DNA from: Spartinivicinus marinus
GTDB lineage: Bacteria; Pseudomonadota; Gammaproteobacteria; Pseudomonadales; Zooshikellaceae
Length of the DNA stretch: 64,000 nucleotides
Assembly (NCBI RefSeq): GCF_026309355.1
Contig: NZ_JAPJZK010000001.1
Coordinates: 4,050,501 to 4,114,500 of the forward strand
Reading direction: 5' to 3'
Of the stretch, positions 10,102 through 18,697 are shown piece by piece. Under the pieces are notes generated by a model. The model did not search any database and was not told the origin of the DNA. It saw only the letters and a list, made by a program, of their open reading frames with translations. Every line of letters starts with the position of its first letter. The first letter of the stretch is position 1. The position numbers were made by a program, and so were the translations under genes.

Positions 10102-10896
10102 ATGAATACTTGGGTTGTTAGTGGTTGCTCAAGTGGCTTGGGTCGGTGTTGGACACACTCGATAATTACCGATCGTCAAGACACAGTAATTGGCATTACC
10201 CGTTCAAAGGAAGTTGCTGAAGAAATGGTCAATGCATATCAAGGTCACTTTGTGCCTTGTGTGGCAGATGTCCAAGATTCAAAAGACTTAACAGAAAAGC
10301 TAATCAGTGCAGTGCGAACAGTTGGCACACCGAGTCGGGTTGTAACCGCAGCTGGATACGCCCAATTTGGAACCCTAGAGGATGTGTCTAATGAGCAAAT
10401 CAGAGCGCAATTTACGACCAATGTTGAAGGTTGCTTGAATGTGATTCGGCCGCTTTTACCCTTTATGCGAGAGATGGATTCATCAAGAATTCTACTGGTT
10501 TCAAGCATGAGCGGTGTGGCCTGTTGGCCTTTGCTTGGCGCGTATCAAATCAGTAAATATGCAATAGAAGCTATATCCGACACTCTTCGTCAGGAGCTTC
10601 AGGGTTCAAGTATTCAAGTAGGTTGCATAGAGCCTGGTCCGCATAAGACTGGATGGGCTAGCACCTATGCTCGTCGTCATGAGATCAGTGCCAATTACAA
10701 CGCATCCGAACTTATGAAGCGAGCGTCATGTGGCTACAACATTGAGGATCCCACTGCAAGCTTACCTTATTTTTGGAAAATGTTTGATAGCCCTGTTATG
10801 CCACAACGAATCGCAACTTCCCGTGAGTTTGTTGAGTTTGCTGTAGAAGAAGCCCAACAAAAAATTCGGGATTGGAGGGCAGTTTTTGATGACTAA
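10102..10896 (+). CDS. Short-chain dehydrogenase/reductase
   Basis: The product is 264 residues from the ATG at 10102, preferred over 10087 because GGAG lies at a good distance upstream and VVSGCSSGLGR then sits near the N-terminus as usual. The classical SDR elements are present: TGxxxGxG-type glycine motif (SGCSSGLG), an AAG variant of the NAG motif, catalytic Ser135, and YxxxK with Tyr148 and Lys152. The cofactor is probably NADPH or NADH. In the cluster it could reduce a phenazine aldehyde (made by the LuxE/LuxC pair) to the hydroxymethyl group, or oxidise a ring intermediate. Which of these is not decided by sequence. It overlaps the next gene by 8 bases. Confidence 0.78.
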   Translation: MNTWVVSGCSSGLGRCWTHSIITDRQDTVIGITRSKEVAEEMVNAYQGHFVPCVADVQDSKDLTEKLISAVRTVGTPSRVVTAAGYAQFGTLEDVSNEQIRAQFTTNVEGCLNVIRPLLPFMREMDSSRILLVSSMSGVACWPLLGAYQISKYAIEAISDTLRQELQGSSIQVGCIEPGPHKTGWASTYARRHEISANYNASELMKRASCGYNIEDPTASLPYFWKMFDSPVMPQRIATSREFVEFAVEEAQQKIRDWRAVFDD

Positions 10897-12076
10897 TTTG
10901 GCCTATACACAACAGATTAAAGCGAGTACTGACATTGAAAAAATTGTGAGTGCTTATTCTGAGGCAGATCGTGAGCAGCTAACTAAAGGGCTCCTCGATG
11001 TTGTTAGCACTTCAGATCTTGTAAAGATACTTGATGAAAAGAGCAATGCTGGCCCTGGCTCTCTTCGAGATGTGCTGCAAGTTTGTACAACGCTTGGTAA
11101 GACTGATGCATCTCTTGCGTGGGTTGTTGGGGTATCTAATTCCGCTTGGACAATGCGAGGGTGCTTTCAGTCGTTGGACTCTTCAGCGCTTGCGATGAGG
11201 CACAACAAAATTCTAGCCATGGTGCTGGGACGTCCAGGGGTTTTGGTAAAAGACAAGCTATCAGGTAGGTGGCTGCTAAATGGTGAGTGGCGGTATGCAT
11301 CAGGATGGCGATATTCCAGCTTTTTCTTTTGTCTTGCTGCAGTTGAAAACTCCAATGGACAAGATGTTCGCGTAGTGGCTATTCCAGCTGAACAACTAGA
11401 TGAGGCTGAATCCTGGAAGTCCACAGGGTTGCGAGGAACTCAAAGTGTTACCGTTCGCGCTCAAGGCATTGAAGTACCAGACGATCATATAGAAGACTAC
11501 TCGTGCATTTTATCTGGAAAAAACCGCTCACAAAGTCACTTCAACGGTAATGGAAAGCAAGCGTCGTACTCTGGGCTGTTCACTGGCGTATTAATGAATT
11601 GCCTAGTTGGCTCGATGCTTGGAGCGGTAGAAGCTGGCTTTGAGTACATAATCACTACTGCAGATAAGCACCCTGTGCTTGGTAGTCACTACGAGTTTAT
11701 GAGTGACTCGGGCGCAATCAGAGCAGAGATTGGAAGGCTGCATAGTGCACTGGACTTGTACAAGCGAGCAGCAGAATACAATGCTGACATTATCGACCAA
11801 GCTGCAAGAGAGCCTGACATAGCGCTGACTACTCAAGATCGGGTTGATATTCGAGGGCGGGCAACACAGATTATGCGTGGTTGTGTAGATATTGTACAAG
11901 ACCTGCTTTGGGTTAATGGTGCCTCTGGACTAGATAAGGAGAATCCCCTTGAACGGATATGGCGTGATGTAAACGTTGGTGCCCGTCATGGTGGGTTTTC
12001 CAAACTTGTTCCAGAGGAAGCGGTTGGCCTATCTGTTCTTGGACGTGACCCGAAAACACTGACTCGTATGTTCTAG
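10889..12076 (+). CDS. Acyl-CoA-dehydrogenase-like flavoprotein, probable ring hydroxylase
   Basis: This 395-residue protein belongs to the acyl-CoA dehydrogenase superfamily in its group D monooxygenase branch (HsaA/HpaB-like). The sequence shows the family's WLLNGEWRYASGWRY segment in the middle domain, a TGLRGTQSVTVRAQGIEVPDD segment, and a long helical C-terminal domain with RGRATQIMRGC. These enzymes use reduced flavin from a separate reductase to hydroxylate aromatic rings. Ring hydroxylation before O-methylation fits a griseoluteate-like product. No dedicated flavin reductase is seen, so a housekeeping one would serve. I chose the ATG at 10889 (GGAGGG 9-14 bases upstream). An authentic dehydrogenase role cannot be excluded. 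Confidence 0.72.
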   Translation: MTNLAYTQQIKASTDIEKIVSAYSEADREQLTKGLLDVVSTSDLVKILDEKSNAGPGSLRDVLQVCTTLGKTDASLAWVVGVSNSAWTMRGCFQSLDSSALAMRHNKILAMVLGRPGVLVKDKLSGRWLLNGEWRYASGWRYSSFFFCLAAVENSNGQDVRVVAIPAEQLDEAESWKSTGLRGTQSVTVRAQGIEVPDDHIEDYSCILSGKNRSQSHFNGNGKQASYSGLFTGVLMNCLVGSMLGAVEAGFEYIITTADKHPVLGSHYEFMSDSGAIRAEIGRLHSALDLYKRAAEYNADIIDQAAREPDIALTTQDRVDIRGRATQIMRGCVDIVQDLLWVNGASGLDKENPLERIWRDVNVGARHGGFSKLVPEEAVGLSVLGRDPKTLTRMF

Positions 12077-12116
12077 CTAGTCCTGGAATGCAAAGGGTTA
12101 AGAACGGAGAAAAAGA

Positions 12117-13619
12117 GTGACGGCGTATAATAAAATAGCAACACAAGTAAGCGCTGAGCTACAACCAATTATAGCGGCGTTTAGTGAAGTTCTGGATCAA
12201 AATCCGGATGCACCAGCTGTTGAACAAGGAGATGTTGTTAGATCATACCGACAGCTCAGTGAGGCTGCACAGCGCATAGCTGACCAGCTGCTTAATGCAG
12301 GGGTGATTTCAGGCCAGCGTCTTGCACTGGATCTGCCTCGTTCCATAGCACTATATGAAACGATCTTAGGCTGTTTGGTTGCGGGTATATCATTTATGGC
12401 ATTGCCTCGAGGGCTTGATCAGACTAAGGGGCTTGAAACGGCTAAAAAGGCTAACTGTGTGGGAGTCCTGTCAAATAACCCGCTATTTCCAGGCGATGGT
12501 ATAGCCATTACGGACATTGGACGTTTTTTTAAGCTGGCTGAATGTACCCAAACGCCAGCAAAGGACAGTAAAACTGGTGTTGAGATTTATTGTGTTAGGA
12601 CCTCTGGTACAACAGGTGAACCTAAAGTTGTTCCAATCAATAGCGGACAACTAACAGCCTTTTTAGATAACACTCAGCAGACCTTGGCTGCTCCCAAATA
12701 CGCTAAGTGGTTGTGGATACATGACCTGTCTTTTGACTTCTCGATATGGGAGACGTTTGGATGTTTAGCCCATAATGGCTGCTTGGTAATTCTCGACGAA
12801 CATATCAAACGTGATGCTAAGGCTACCTTCGCTCTCATGGTAAAGGCGGGAGTCAACATACTGTCGGTGACGCCTTCAGAATTTCGCTATATCTTTTCAC
12901 AGGCCAATAACCAGCATTGTGTAGAAAGCTTGCATCTCACCGATGTTATCTTCTGTGGTGAAAAACTCTCACCTAGTACTCTATTAGCTGTGTTTGATGA
13001 GTTAAGTCGACACAGGGTACGTCTGTTCAACACTTATGGTCCCTCAGAGGCTACAGTATTTTGTTCTCATCACCTTATTTCTAAGGCTGATCTTGAGTTG
13101 GAATCGATACCAATAGGTAAGCCATTCCCTGGGATGAAGTTTGAGTTAGTGGCGATTAATGAGCTGGGTGTGGGCGAATTAGTATTGCGTGGAGCTCAGG
13201 TGTTTGATGGCTACCTAGGCGGTGAGCTTATCACTGATGGTTACCATACCAGTGACATGTGTCAGGTTGTTGGTCAGGGGAAGTTTGTCTGCCTTGGTCG
13301 ATCAAGTGGCTATCAAAAAATTAACGGATTTCGTGTAGAGCCCTATGAAGTTGAGGAGTATCTACAGTCTATTCCCAATATTGATGAAGCGGTTGTTCTA
13401 GTTGAAAACAGTCATCAGGGCAGTTTTTTGATGGCATGTATCAGGGTGCAAAAGGGGGCCCAACTGTCCACGCGTGATCTGCGGTTGGCCTGCTCAAAAT
13501 TACCTCCTTACCTGAGGCCTGCTCGATATTTACTACTTAATGATGATAAGTGGCCAGTTAACGATAGGGGTAAGACTGATCGACTGGCATTGAGAAGGAG
13601 TACCTGTGGAGAAATATAG
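12117..13619 (+). CDS. Stand-alone amino-acid-type adenylation enzyme (ANL superfamily)
   Basis: The 500-residue protein begins with GTG after a GGAGAAA site and is a complete ANL ligase. It has the phosphate loop RTSGTTGEPK (161-170), A4-like SFDFS with Asp207, YGPSEAT (307-313), TSD with Asp380, the GFRVEP hinge, and the C-terminal catalytic lysine Lys486 in NDRGKTDR. An aspartate in the A4 motif is the usual anchor for the alpha-amino group, so an amino acid substrate is likelier than a fatty acid. D-alanine, as in DltA and in D-alanylgriseoluteic acid biosynthesis, is a plausible guess. It overlaps the carrier protein gene, which it should load. Confidence 0.8.
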   Translation: MTAYNKIATQVSAELQPIIAAFSEVLDQNPDAPAVEQGDVVRSYRQLSEAAQRIADQLLNAGVISGQRLALDLPRSIALYETILGCLVAGISFMALPRGLDQTKGLETAKKANCVGVLSNNPLFPGDGIAITDIGRFFKLAECTQTPAKDSKTGVEIYCVRTSGTTGEPKVVPINSGQLTAFLDNTQQTLAAPKYAKWLWIHDLSFDFSIWETFGCLAHNGCLVILDEHIKRDAKATFALMVKAGVNILSVTPSEFRYIFSQANNQHCVESLHLTDVIFCGEKLSPSTLLAVFDELSRHRVRLFNTYGPSEATVFCSHHLISKADLELESIPIGKPFPGMKFELVAINELGVGELVLRGAQVFDGYLGGELITDGYHTSDMCQVVGQGKFVCLGRSSGYQKINGFRVEPYEVEEYLQSIPNIDEAVVLVENSHQGSFLMACIRVQKGAQLSTRDLRLACSKLPPYLRPARYLLLNDDKWPVNDRGKTDRLALRRSTCGEI

Positions 13620-13848
13620 TATCGCACAACAAGCATTACTGGCTGAGGTAGGGCGGATTCTTGATGAGCCAGATATAAGACCTACAGATCATTTTATTGA
13701 GCTGGGTGGTAACTCGATGTTAGCACTGCAGGTGGCAAGCATGCTAAAAGAGCAGCAAATTGAGATAAACGTAGCTCAGTTGTTGGGTGATCGTCTTGAA
13801 AATGTCTTCATAGAGTTTACTGAAACACAACTGGAGAGCTGTGAATGA
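13606..13848 (+). CDS. Stand-alone acyl/peptidyl carrier protein
   Basis: The 80-residue protein is a typical four-helix carrier with the phosphopantetheine site ELGGNSMLALQ, Ser37 being the attachment residue. It starts with GTG inside the end of the adenylation gene (14-base overlap, AAGGAG ribosome site) and its stop overlaps the next ATG by 4 bases (ATGA). Translational coupling of all three genes suggests a fixed stoichiometry. The adenylation enzyme would load it and the KAS III-like protein would take the acyl group from it. Confidence 0.88.
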   Translation: MEKYSIAQQALLAEVGRILDEPDIRPTDHFIELGGNSMLALQVASMLKEQQIEINVAQLLGDRLENVFIEFTETQLESCE

Positions 13849-14876
13849 AGGTTCTTGGTCTTGGTCATGTGCTTCCACAATCTAGCAGGCTCGCAGATGT
13901 TAAGCACCCTAACAAAATGCAACTGGAAGCCATTCGCCTTGCAGGCTATGACAAATACGGGATAGACAATACTAGTACACGCGTGATGGGGGCTCAGGCT
14001 GTGACTAAAGCGCTGGAAGCATCTGGTTACAGTGCTGATGATGTTGGGTTTATTGTCGCTGGTCAGTCTAGTGTTCCTGACTTCATTGGAATTGATCTTG
14101 CCTGCCAGATTGGAGCTGAACTAGGAGGCTTACAATTAAAGACTGTTAACCTAGTAGAAGGCTGTGGAACGGCTATCAGTGCTTGGATTACCGCTCGTGG
14201 TCTTATAGACACCCTAGATGACGGGCAGGTTGGCGTGGTTGTACTTGCCCAGCGTGTTAGTGAGCCACACTACGACAGGTTTGGCTTGATGAACGCCATT
14301 CTAAGTGACGGCGCTGCAGCTGCGATAGTAGGTAAAACCAACAGTACTTCAACGGCAGAATGCTGCTTTGTTTATAAAAGTGGTCAAGACATATCAGATA
14401 CGCGCTTTGTAGATATGATGCGTATCGAGCGTGGGGGTGGTTTGAAGCCGGTAGTTTTACCCGATCATGATAGTCGGAATGATCAGCTAGGCCGGGAAAA
14501 AATCATGGAACTATATCGATTGACTGGTAGTGATCTTACTGAGTTCTTGGCCCTTCGTGCAGATAATACAATTCAAATTATTGAGTCATGTCTGAATGAA
14601 GCGAGCTGGTCGAAAGAAAGTAACTTGATATTGCTCCATACACTGGAAGGCCGACAGAGTATAGCGATGCTTGCTGCTAAGTTAGGCATTGCAGTTGATA
14701 ACACTAATATTGCCTTGGTAGCCGAACTTGGGCATATGGGATGCGTTGATTTATTAATTTCACTCGACATGATGCAAAAGCAAGACGTTTTTAAACCAGG
14801 AAACCGGATTGTGATGAGTGCCATTTCGACGGGTATGAAGTGGGGGTGCTGCTTGTTTGAGTATCAGCAGTATTAG
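13845..14876 (+). CDS. KAS III-like protein, probable ester-forming acyltransferase
   Basis: The 343-residue protein has the thiolase fold of FabH-type ketoacyl synthases, with nucleophile Cys107 in VEGCGTAIS and His265 in LLHTLEG. Where FabH has an asparagine (GNTS), this protein reads GHMGCVD (His297, Asp302), so the decarboxylating Cys-His-Asn triad is not intact. A changed triad of this kind is described for CerJ-like KAS III relatives that transfer acyl groups to hydroxyls rather than make C-C bonds. In this operon it could transfer the carrier-bound aminoacyl group to the phenazine hydroxymethyl. That role is inferred. Confidence 0.72.
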   Translation: MKVLGLGHVLPQSSRLADVKHPNKMQLEAIRLAGYDKYGIDNTSTRVMGAQAVTKALEASGYSADDVGFIVAGQSSVPDFIGIDLACQIGAELGGLQLKTVNLVEGCGTAISAWITARGLIDTLDDGQVGVVVLAQRVSEPHYDRFGLMNAILSDGAAAAIVGKTNSTSTAECCFVYKSGQDISDTRFVDMMRIERGGGLKPVVLPDHDSRNDQLGREKIMELYRLTGSDLTEFLALRADNTIQIIESCLNEASWSKESNLILLHTLEGRQSIAMLAAKLGIAVDNTNIALVAELGHMGCVDLLISLDMMQKQDVFKPGNRIVMSAISTGMKWGCCLFEYQQY

Positions 14877-14910
14877 AGCCTAAAAATCATTCGCGAAGAG
14901 AATAGATAAC
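14877..14910 (-). repeat. Short dispersed repeat relic
   Basis: A segment reading CCTAAAAATCATTCGCGAAG directly after the KAS III stop is an imperfect copy of one edge of the repeats at 42018-42262 and 44285-44502 (compare CCTAGAAATCATTCGGGAAG near 44475-44494). Another partial copy is at 45411-45432. It separates the upstream tailoring operon from phzB. Confidence 0.5.
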
Positions 14911-14999
14911 TATAAAAAATGGTTGATATAAGCGAATAAAGTCTTCTAATGAAAAACAAAAAAATAAATATTATTGGTTATAAATAAAGGAAAACAGTA

Positions 15000-15458
15000 A
15001 TGAATAAAGAAGAAACTCGGTTACACAATCGTCGTATTGTTGAGCAGTATATGAATACAAAGGGGCAAGATCGATTAAAACGACATGAGTTATTCACTGA
15101 GGATGGTTGCGGCGGGCTTTGGACCACAGATACTGGAGAGCCTATTGTTATTCGTAGCAAAGCGCTTTTAGCAGAACATGCCGTTTGGTCTTTACAATGC
15201 TTCCCTGATTGGGAATGGTATAACATCGATATTTTTGATAGCCAAGACCCTAATAAATTTTGGGTTGAATGTGATGGAAAAGGATTAATACGTTTTGAGG
15301 GATATCCAGAAGGTATATATGAAAATCACTTTATCCACTATTTTGAGTTTGAAAATGGCAAGATAAAACTTCAGCGTGAGTTTATGAATCCATGTCAACA
15401 GTTTAAAGCACTTGGTATTGATGTCCCTAAAATTGTTAGAGCTGGTATTCCTGCTTAA
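15000..15458 (+). CDS. phzB: Phenazine biosynthesis protein PhzA/PhzB
   Basis: This 152-residue protein of the ketosteroid-isomerase-like fold has the hallmarks of PhzA/B: RRIVEQYMNTKGQDRLKRHE, DGCGGLWTTDTGEP, LQCFPDWEWYN and GYPEGIYENHFIHYFEFENGKI. PhzB binds two molecules of the PhzF product and promotes their condensation to the tricyclic phenazine skeleton. Only one copy is present here, as in phz clusters other than those of fluorescent Pseudomonas. It stands apart, with ~120 bases before and ~340 bases after, so it probably has its own promoter or leader. Confidence 0.95.
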   Translation: MNKEETRLHNRRIVEQYMNTKGQDRLKRHELFTEDGCGGLWTTDTGEPIVIRSKALLAEHAVWSLQCFPDWEWYNIDIFDSQDPNKFWVECDGKGLIRFEGYPEGIYENHFIHYFEFENGKIKLQREFMNPCQQFKALGIDVPKIVRAGIPA

Positions 15459-15800
15459 ATTTAAAAAGCTCAGCCTGGTATAGTCTTTAACCTGACATTT
15501 TTTAAGTTTTTATTAAAGTCAGTCTATGATTTGAAGTGCTCTTTTAGTTAGTTTTCTTAATTTAATTTGTTTTTATTGTTTGTAATTCAGGTTAAGTGCT
15601 TTTTGAAGGATTTTGTTATCTAACGATTTTGCTAGCATTTTTTAATTTCAGTTAGAGCGGTTATCACCAGCTTCCTGAAAATTATTTGTCTTGGCTATAC
15701 CCATCATGAATCATTTTTAGGTGTAAAAATAAAGTGCTAATTTGTTTGTAATGAGTGTTATGCAAAAAAATATTCCTATACCCATAATAGGAGGTATAAA
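15459..15800. other. Intergenic region before phzD with repeat relic
   Basis: I see no gene in these 342 AT-rich bases. The stretch at about 15690-15735 (TTAGGTGTAAAAATAAAGTG) repeats a sequence found at 44284-44303 at the edge of the inverted repeat there. phzB is thus flanked on both sides by pieces of the same repeat family. A strong AGGAGG ribosome site lies at about 15789-15794. Confidence 0.45.
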
Positions 15801-16421
15801 ATGAGTATTCCACAGATTGAAAACTATGAACTGAGATCGCCTGAATTAAGTGCTGAAAATATTGTGAAATGGGAGAAAGAAAATAATAGAAGTATATTGC
15901 TTGTTCATGATATGCAAAAATATTTTCTGAGCTTATTTCCATCTTCTTTACGTCGTGAGCTGGTAGAAAATTGCCAGAAGCTTGTTTCATATGCCAGAAA
16001 ACATCACATACCTGTTGTATATACTGCTCAACGTGGAAATATGACAGAGAAAGAGCGCGGGCTCCTTATTGATATTTGGGGAAAAGGCATGAGCCGTGAT
16101 CCAGCTCATACGGCTATTACAGAGGAAATCGTACCTCAGGATGAAGAAGCCGTGCTGGCTAAATGGCGTTATAGTGCTTTTCATTCTACTCCACTGGATA
16201 AAATTTTTCTTGAACACAAACGTGATCAGATAATAATCTGTGGGGTTTATGCCCATATTGGTGTTCTAGCGAGTGCTGTTGACGCTTATTCGAGAGATAT
16301 TGAAGTATTTTTGGTTCAGGATGCCATTGCTGACTTTTCAAAGCAGGCTCACTTACAGGCGTTAAATTATGCGGCTGAATGTTGCGCCAAGGTTATACCA
16401 ACTCAGGAGGTGTGCAAGTGA
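15801..16421 (+). CDS. phzD: Isochorismatase PhzD
   Basis: The 206-residue protein is the cysteine-hydrolase-fold isochorismatase that removes the enolpyruvyl group from 2-amino-2-deoxyisochorismate to give trans-2,3-dihydro-3-hydroxyanthranilate (DHHA). Visible residues are Asp37 in LLVHDMQKYF and Lys121 in LAKWRYSAF, equivalent to the Asp38/Lys122 pair of the family. The position of the usual cysteine is not Cys, in GVYAHIGVL, as expected for PhzD. It has a textbook AGGAGG ribosome site. Its stop overlaps the phzE start (TGATG). Confidence 0.96.
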   Translation: MSIPQIENYELRSPELSAENIVKWEKENNRSILLVHDMQKYFLSLFPSSLRRELVENCQKLVSYARKHHIPVVYTAQRGNMTEKERGLLIDIWGKGMSRDPAHTAITEEIVPQDEEAVLAKWRYSAFHSTPLDKIFLEHKRDQIIICGVYAHIGVLASAVDAYSRDIEVFLVQDAIADFSKQAHLQALNYAAECCAKVIPTQEVCK

Positions 16422-18322
16422 TGACAGCTCTAACGGCTGAGGCACTAACACTTTTACAAATGGCTATTGAAGGAAAACTAAATAGCTATGCGTTGGTTTA
16501 TCGACCTGACCGATATAAAAAGCCGACACTTGAAGTGTTAGTTGGCTCAGAGCGAGTGCTTGACAATTTGTCCGAATTTGATCAGGTACAACGCGAGCAA
16601 TCTGAAACAGATCAATGGGGCACATTACTGGTTGCCCCTTACCGTCAAATTGAAGAGCGTGGTTACACAGTTATTAATGACCAAGTGCCTTTTTTAGCAC
16701 TTGAAATTAATGACTGTAAAACCTTGCCGCTTGGAACAGCGCTGGCGGATTTACCTGATGCACCCATTAATCTAAAAACACCTCATTTTAAGCAAGATGA
16801 TAAAACTTACGAAGAAATCGTAAAACAAGTTATTCAGCAAGAAATTGGTGCTGGAGAGGGAGCCAACTTCGTAATTAAGCGCACTTTAACCGGTGATATT
16901 GATCATTATGAAGATCGAGTTGGGCTGACGATTTTCCGTAATTTATTGCGACAGGAAACGGGTGCCTATTGGACTTTTTTTATTCGTATGAATGGCGTTA
17001 CCTTAGTTGGTGCTTCCCCAGAAATGCACATCAAGCTCAATAATAAAAAAGCAGTGATGACTCCAATAAGTGGTACGTACCGGTTTCCGACTAAAGGACC
17101 TACCCAAGAAGGTCTCTTAGCGTTTTTGCAAAACGCCAAAGAAGAATATGAGTTATCTATGGTGCTTGATGAAGAATTAAAAATGATGACTAATATTTGC
17201 GCCGCAGACGTTAATGCTCAAGGGCCCTATCTTATTCAAATGTCTCGACTGGCGCATGTTGGTTATCGAATTGAAGGCGCTACTGAGTTACCTATATCCC
17301 AGATCCTGAAGCGCTCAATGTTTGCGCCTACTGTTACAGGAAGCCCATTGGAAAATGCAACTAGAGTAATTGCTCGTTATGAAACCTGTGGGCGCTCATA
17401 CTATAGTGGCTTTACCGCTCTTATTGAAAATAACGACAATGGACCGTTATTAGACTCTGCCATTCTTATTCGTACAGCCGAAATTACAAACGATGGAAAA
17501 ATGGAAGTTGGCGTTGGTGCGACGCTGGTGCGTGATTCTGACCCCCGTTCAGAAACTCAGGAGACAGCGGCAAAGGCGGCAGCATTACAAAATGCGATGG
17601 GGGTTAATACTATATGTTCTTTGTCTGGTTCAGAACCCATTGTTGAATCGCTTAGTAAGAGGAACGAACGGCTCTCGAACTTTTGGTTACGTCAGGGGGA
17701 TCAAGCCCGTAACTTTCCTCTTATTGCTCAGAGGGAAGGCCCTTCGGTTGTCATCCTTGATAATGAAGATGCTTTTACATCGATGATGGAATATCAGCTG
17801 AAAGCACTAGGGCTGACAGTTAAGGTTAAGTCGTATTCTGCGATGGACAGAGTTAATGATAACGAGTTACTTGTTGTAGGGCCAGGACCTGGGGATCCAC
17901 GCAAACAGACTGATCCAAGGGTGATAACCAGTCGGTATATGATGATGAGTGCTTTGGAATTGAATCAGCCTTTTATTGCAGTTTGTTTTGGGCATCAGGT
18001 TTTATGCTCACTGCTTGGTTTGCCTATTCGACGGTTGCACAAACCTAACCAAGGGTTACAAAAGCAAATCTCAGTTTTCGGTAAAACGGAAACGGTAGGG
18101 TTTTATAATACATTTACAGCTATTTCTGAAAACACGCATATAGAAAGCCCTGCTGGTAAGGTTCAAGTCTATCGGGATCTACATTCAAAACAGGTTTATG
18201 GGTTACAAGGGCCAAGCTTTTGTTCAATGCAGTTTCATCCGGAATCTGTATTGACTATGGATGGCCCTAGAATTCTGAAAGACGCCATTTTATCGGTGAA
18301 CACGGAATGCGTATTGAACTAG
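16421..18322 (+). CDS. phzE: 2-amino-2-deoxyisochorismate synthase PhzE
   Basis: From the ATG at 16421 (AGGAGG upstream, one-base overlap with phzD) the protein has 633 residues, the normal length. The N-terminal ~420 residues are the chorismate-utilising domain (MTPISGTYRFPTKG, DEELKMMTNIC, GSPLENATRVI, GRSYYSGF). The C-terminal ~190 residues are a class I glutamine amidotransferase with nucleophile Cys522 in AVCFGHQ and His606/Glu608 in QFHPES. It converts chorismate and glutamine-derived ammonia to ADIC, the first committed step of phenazine synthesis. Confidence 0.96.
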   Translation: MTALTAEALTLLQMAIEGKLNSYALVYRPDRYKKPTLEVLVGSERVLDNLSEFDQVQREQSETDQWGTLLVAPYRQIEERGYTVINDQVPFLALEINDCKTLPLGTALADLPDAPINLKTPHFKQDDKTYEEIVKQVIQQEIGAGEGANFVIKRTLTGDIDHYEDRVGLTIFRNLLRQETGAYWTFFIRMNGVTLVGASPEMHIKLNNKKAVMTPISGTYRFPTKGPTQEGLLAFLQNAKEEYELSMVLDEELKMMTNICAADVNAQGPYLIQMSRLAHVGYRIEGATELPISQILKRSMFAPTVTGSPLENATRVIARYETCGRSYYSGFTALIENNDNGPLLDSAILIRTAEITNDGKMEVGVGATLVRDSDPRSETQETAAKAAALQNAMGVNTICSLSGSEPIVESLSKRNERLSNFWLRQGDQARNFPLIAQREGPSVVILDNEDAFTSMMEYQLKALGLTVKVKSYSAMDRVNDNELLVVGPGPGDPRKQTDPRVITSRYMMMSALELNQPFIAVCFGHQVLCSLLGLPIRRLHKPNQGLQKQISVFGKTETVGFYNTFTAISENTHIESPAGKVQVYRDLHSKQVYGLQGPSFCSMQFHPESVLTMDGPRILKDAILSVNTECVLN

Positions 18323-18606
18323 CTTGGTGGGACCTCAATGAAAATGATCCTACGCAGAATTTTTTATCGACCAGTCTGACCAACCAAATTTTAGAACAAT
18401 GGGCATTGGTGCCAAACCTGACAATGAAACTTTGGCTTGGCTCAGAAGATACTCCTCGTTGGGGAGCGTTGATGATTTGGCATGGCGACAAACCCGACGT
18501 GGCAAAAATGCCGCGTAATATGTCAGCTGATATTATTGGTAGGCCGCCTGATCATCGAATTGCTTTTGATGTTTTGTATGAAACGAGTGGTGTATGTGCA
18601 AAATAA
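18307..18606 (+). CDS. Small unknown protein between phzE and phzF
   Basis: A 99-residue protein starts inside the end of phzE (16-base overlap) and reads as a compact soluble domain. It has a strand start (RIELAWWDL), a helix (SLTNQILEQWA), strands LTMKLWLG and WGALMIWHGD, and a conserved-looking end with MPRNMSADIIGRPPDHR. The pattern suggests a dimeric alpha+beta barrel like the ABM/YdhR monooxygenases, but I cannot confirm this. The overlap, operon position and absence of damage argue for a real gene with a role in phenazine maturation. It is not one of the seven standard phz genes. Confidence 0.65.
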   Translation: MRIELAWWDLNENDPTQNFLSTSLTNQILEQWALVPNLTMKLWLGSEDTPRWGALMIWHGDKPDVAKMPRNMSADIIGRPPDHRIAFDVLYETSGVCAK

Positions 18607-18697
18607 GGTAACAACTGTTTCCAGGTTTGCGTATATACCACTAGTGCCGAGTTCTATTGCAACTCAAAAAATAATGTTGATGGTCTGTGAGTGAAAT

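Noticed and set aside
12117-13848. Non-ribosomal peptide synthetase
   Set aside because: The adenylation enzyme and carrier are separate single-domain proteins, with no condensation or thioesterase domain.
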